Source: Variovorax sp. (GTDB taxonomy: Bacteria > Pseudomonadota > Gammaproteobacteria > Burkholderiales > Burkholderiaceae_C). From it: a stretch of DNA of 8,494 bases. The DNA is taken from NCBI GenBank assembly GCA_028292835.1, contig JAQGLP010000256.1, positions 1-8,494 of the forward strand, in the 5' to 3' direction. How positions within the stretch are numbered: the stretch's first letter is position 1; every line of letters starts with the position of its first letter. Below, piece by piece: positions 7,153 through 8,494 of this stretch. The notes beneath the pieces were generated by a model. It ran no database searches. It saw nothing but the letters and a program-made list of their open reading frames with translations, and was not told where the DNA came from. A program made the translations under genes and the position numbers.

Positions 7153-8247
7153 ATGACTTCAAGTACCCACACCAAACCCCTGCGCGGCGCCGCGCCGCAT
7201 CACTACGTGGACGACGAATGGCTCGCGCTGCGCAGCGAGCCGGTGCTCGAGCCCGACCTGCCGATCTTCGATCCGCACCACCACCTGTGGGACCGCAGGC
7301 CGCACAGCCTGTACCTGTTGCCCGAGATCCTGGCGGACATCAACGCCAGCGGCCATCATGTGCGCGGCACCGCCTTCGTCGAATGCACGTCGATGTACCG
7401 CGCCGACGGCGATCCGCGCATGGCCTGCCTCGGGCAGGTGGAGTTCGTGAACGGCGTCGGTGCGATGAGCGCCAGCGGCGTGTACGGCCCGGTGCGCGTG
7501 TGTGCCGGCATCGTCGGCAAGGTCGACCTGAGCGAAGGTGCCTCCGCGCGCGAAGTGCTCGAGGCCTGCATTGCGCGCGCGCCGGACCGCTTTCGCGGCA
7601 TCCGCCACATGGCCGCCTGGGACGCCAGCCCCGAGGTCAGCTCGCTGGTGCGGCCGCCGCCTCGCGGCCTCCTGATGGACAAGGGCTTTCGCGCCGGTTT
7701 TGCGCAGCTCGCCCCGCTGGGCCTGGTGTTCGATGCCTGGGTCTATCACCCGCAGTTGCCCGAGCTCATCGACCTGGTGGATACCTTTCCCGATACGCAG
7801 GTGGTGCTCAACCACATGGGCGGGCGCGCCGCCATCGGGCCGTATGCCGCGCACGTCGACGGCGCATTCGATAACTGGGCGCGCAGCGTGCGCGACCTGG
7901 CGAAGCGGCCGAACGTGTCGGTCAAGATCGGCGGCATCGGCATGCGGCTCGGCGGCTTCGGCTTTCACGACCGCGACCTGCCGCCCACGTCCGCCGAGCT
8001 GGCCGATACCTGGCGGCCGGCGTTCGAGGTCTGCCTGGAGGCTTTCGGCGCATCGCGCGCCATGTTCGAGAGCAACTTTCCGGTCGACAAGAGCGTAAGC
8101 AGCTACCGCACGATGTGGAACACCTTCAAGCGGTTGGCGTCGGCGCTGCCGGCCGGCGACAAGGCCGCGCTGATGGCGGGAACGGCCGTGCGCACCTACC
8201 GCCTGCCGCCCGAGCTGGCGCAGCGTGCACCGGAGAGCAAGCCATGA
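7153..8247 (+). CDS. Amidohydrolase-2 family hydrolase (COG3618, lactonase-like)
   Basis: A TIM-barrel metal-dependent hydrolase of 364 residues in the amidohydrolase-2 family (PF04909), of the group that includes L-fuconolactone and 2-pyrone-4,6-dicarboxylate lactonases. The first barrel strand carries FDPHHHLW (39-46) with the H42/H44 pair. H199 (VYHP) and H221 (LNHMG) match later conserved histidines, and the terminal strand reads FESNFPVDK (305-313). At 308 an Asn stands where many amidohydrolases have the catalytic/metal-binding Asp; I believe this variant recurs in part of COG3618, but I cannot check it here. The likely reaction is hydrolysis of a lactone or related ring. The start is the weakest in the window: GAGG at 7135-7138 is 14 bases away. 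The stop overlaps the next ATG (ATGA), tying it to the PrpB-like enzyme. The family is sure; the substrate is unknown. Confidence 0.9.
   Translation: MTSSTHTKPLRGAAPHHYVDDEWLALRSEPVLEPDLPIFDPHHHLWDRRPHSLYLLPEILADINASGHHVRGTAFVECTSMYRADGDPRMACLGQVEFVNGVGAMSASGVYGPVRVCAGIVGKVDLSEGASAREVLEACIARAPDRFRGIRHMAAWDASPEVSSLVRPPPRGLLMDKGFRAGFAQLAPLGLVFDAWVYHPQLPELIDLVDTFPDTQVVLNHMGGRAAIGPYAAHVDGAFDNWARSVRDLAKRPNVSVKIGGIGMRLGGFGFHDRDLPPTSAELADTWRPAFEVCLEAFGASRAMFESNFPVDKSVSSYRTMWNTFKRLASALPAGDKAALMAGTAVRTYRLPPELAQRAPESKP
8232..8237 (+). promoter_or_regulatory. Ribosome binding site of the prpB-like gene
   Basis: GGAGAG lies six bases before the ATG at 8244, inside the end of the amidohydrolase gene. It supports the start that overlaps the upstream stop codon. 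Confidence 0.65.
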
Positions 8248-8494
8248 CCGCGCGGAACAACGCTTCGGCCGGCGCGCGCTTTCGCGCCGCGCTGCGCAAT
8301 GAATCGCCGCTGCAGATCGTCGGCGCCATCAACGCCAACCATGCGCTGCTGGCGCGGCGTGCGGGCTACCGTGCGATCTACCTGTCGGGCGGCGGCGTTG
8401 CGGCGGGGTCGCTGGGCCTGCCCGACCTGGGCATCAACACGCTGGACGACGTGCTGGTCGACGTGCGCCGCATCACCGACGTGTGCGACCTGCC
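8244..8494 (+). CDS. prpB: Methylisocitrate lyase-like enzyme (PrpB family), 3' end missing
   Basis: The first 83 residues of an isocitrate lyase/PEP mutase superfamily enzyme, cut by the right edge. The visible part closely resembles PrpB, the 2-methylisocitrate lyase that splits methylisocitrate to pyruvate and succinate: FRAAL (13-17), LQIVGAINANHALLA (23-37), AGYRAIYLSGGGVAAGSLG (40-58), and LPDLGINTLDDVL (59-71). YLSGGG (46-51) is the substrate-binding loop of the family and D61 matches a conserved active-site Asp. The catalytic Cys loop and metal ligands lie beyond the window. The gene overlaps the amidohydrolase stop by four bases, and no prpC, prpD, acnD or prpR is visible on this side. 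It may therefore be a true methylisocitrate lyase or a close relative acting on another 2-hydroxy-di/tricarboxylate, such as 2,3-dimethylmalate; the fragment favours PrpB but cannot exclude a specialised paralogue. Confidence 0.88.
   Translation, partial: MTARNNASAGARFRAALRNESPLQIVGAINANHALLARRAGYRAIYLSGGGVAAGSLGLPDLGINTLDDVLVDVRRITDVCDL

Noticed and set aside
1744..7167. The 10-base string TTCAAGTACC occurs at 1744-1753 and at 7158-7167
   Set aside because: One copy is just before a gene and the other is inside a coding start. It has no symmetry and no further copies were noticed, so chance is the simplest explanation.

Overview
The window is a GC-rich stretch of bacterial DNA in which every real gene lies on the + strand, with gaps of 0 to about 52 bases or 4-base ATGA overlaps. 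It reads as part of one long catabolic/uptake operon that runs off both ends. The Bug-type (TctC) solute-binding protein at the left edge, the high GC, and the pairing of Liv-type ABC transporters with short-chain dehydrogenases point to a betaproteobacterium of the Burkholderiales. A Comamonadaceae genus such as Variovorax is a reasonable guess. This placement is inference from gene content, not from a marker gene.

Layout: (1) a Bug/TctC periplasmic binding protein with its signal peptide cut off by the window edge (1-888); (2) an NAD-type short-chain dehydrogenase/reductase (SDR) (927-1733, or from 885); (3) a complete branched-chain-amino-acid-type (HAAT) ABC importer: periplasmic binding protein (1765-2892), LivH-like permease (2908-3771), a single 615-residue polypeptide fusing a LivM-like permease to a LivG-like ATPase (3768-5615), and a LivF-like ATPase (5612-6316); (4) a second SDR (6369-7136); (5) an amidohydrolase-2 family (COG3618, lactonase-like) hydrolase (7153-8247); (6) the N-terminal 83 residues of a methylisocitrate lyase (PrpB)-like enzyme (8244-end).

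Together the genes look like a system that imports and degrades one organic compound. The binding proteins and ABC transporter would bring it in, the two dehydrogenases would oxidise hydroxyl groups, the amidohydrolase would open a lactone or similar ring/ester, and the PrpB-type lyase would cleave a C-C bond in a hydroxy-di/tricarboxylate to give central metabolites. The substrate cannot be read from the sequence; the Liv names describe transporter family only. No RNA gene, insertion sequence, CRISPR array, terminator or convincing promoter was found, and no stretch over 300 bases lacks a gene. The least routine points are the LivM-LivG fusion, the prpB-like gene coupled to an amidohydrolase gene, and the co-location of Bug and ABC binding proteins in one apparent operon.
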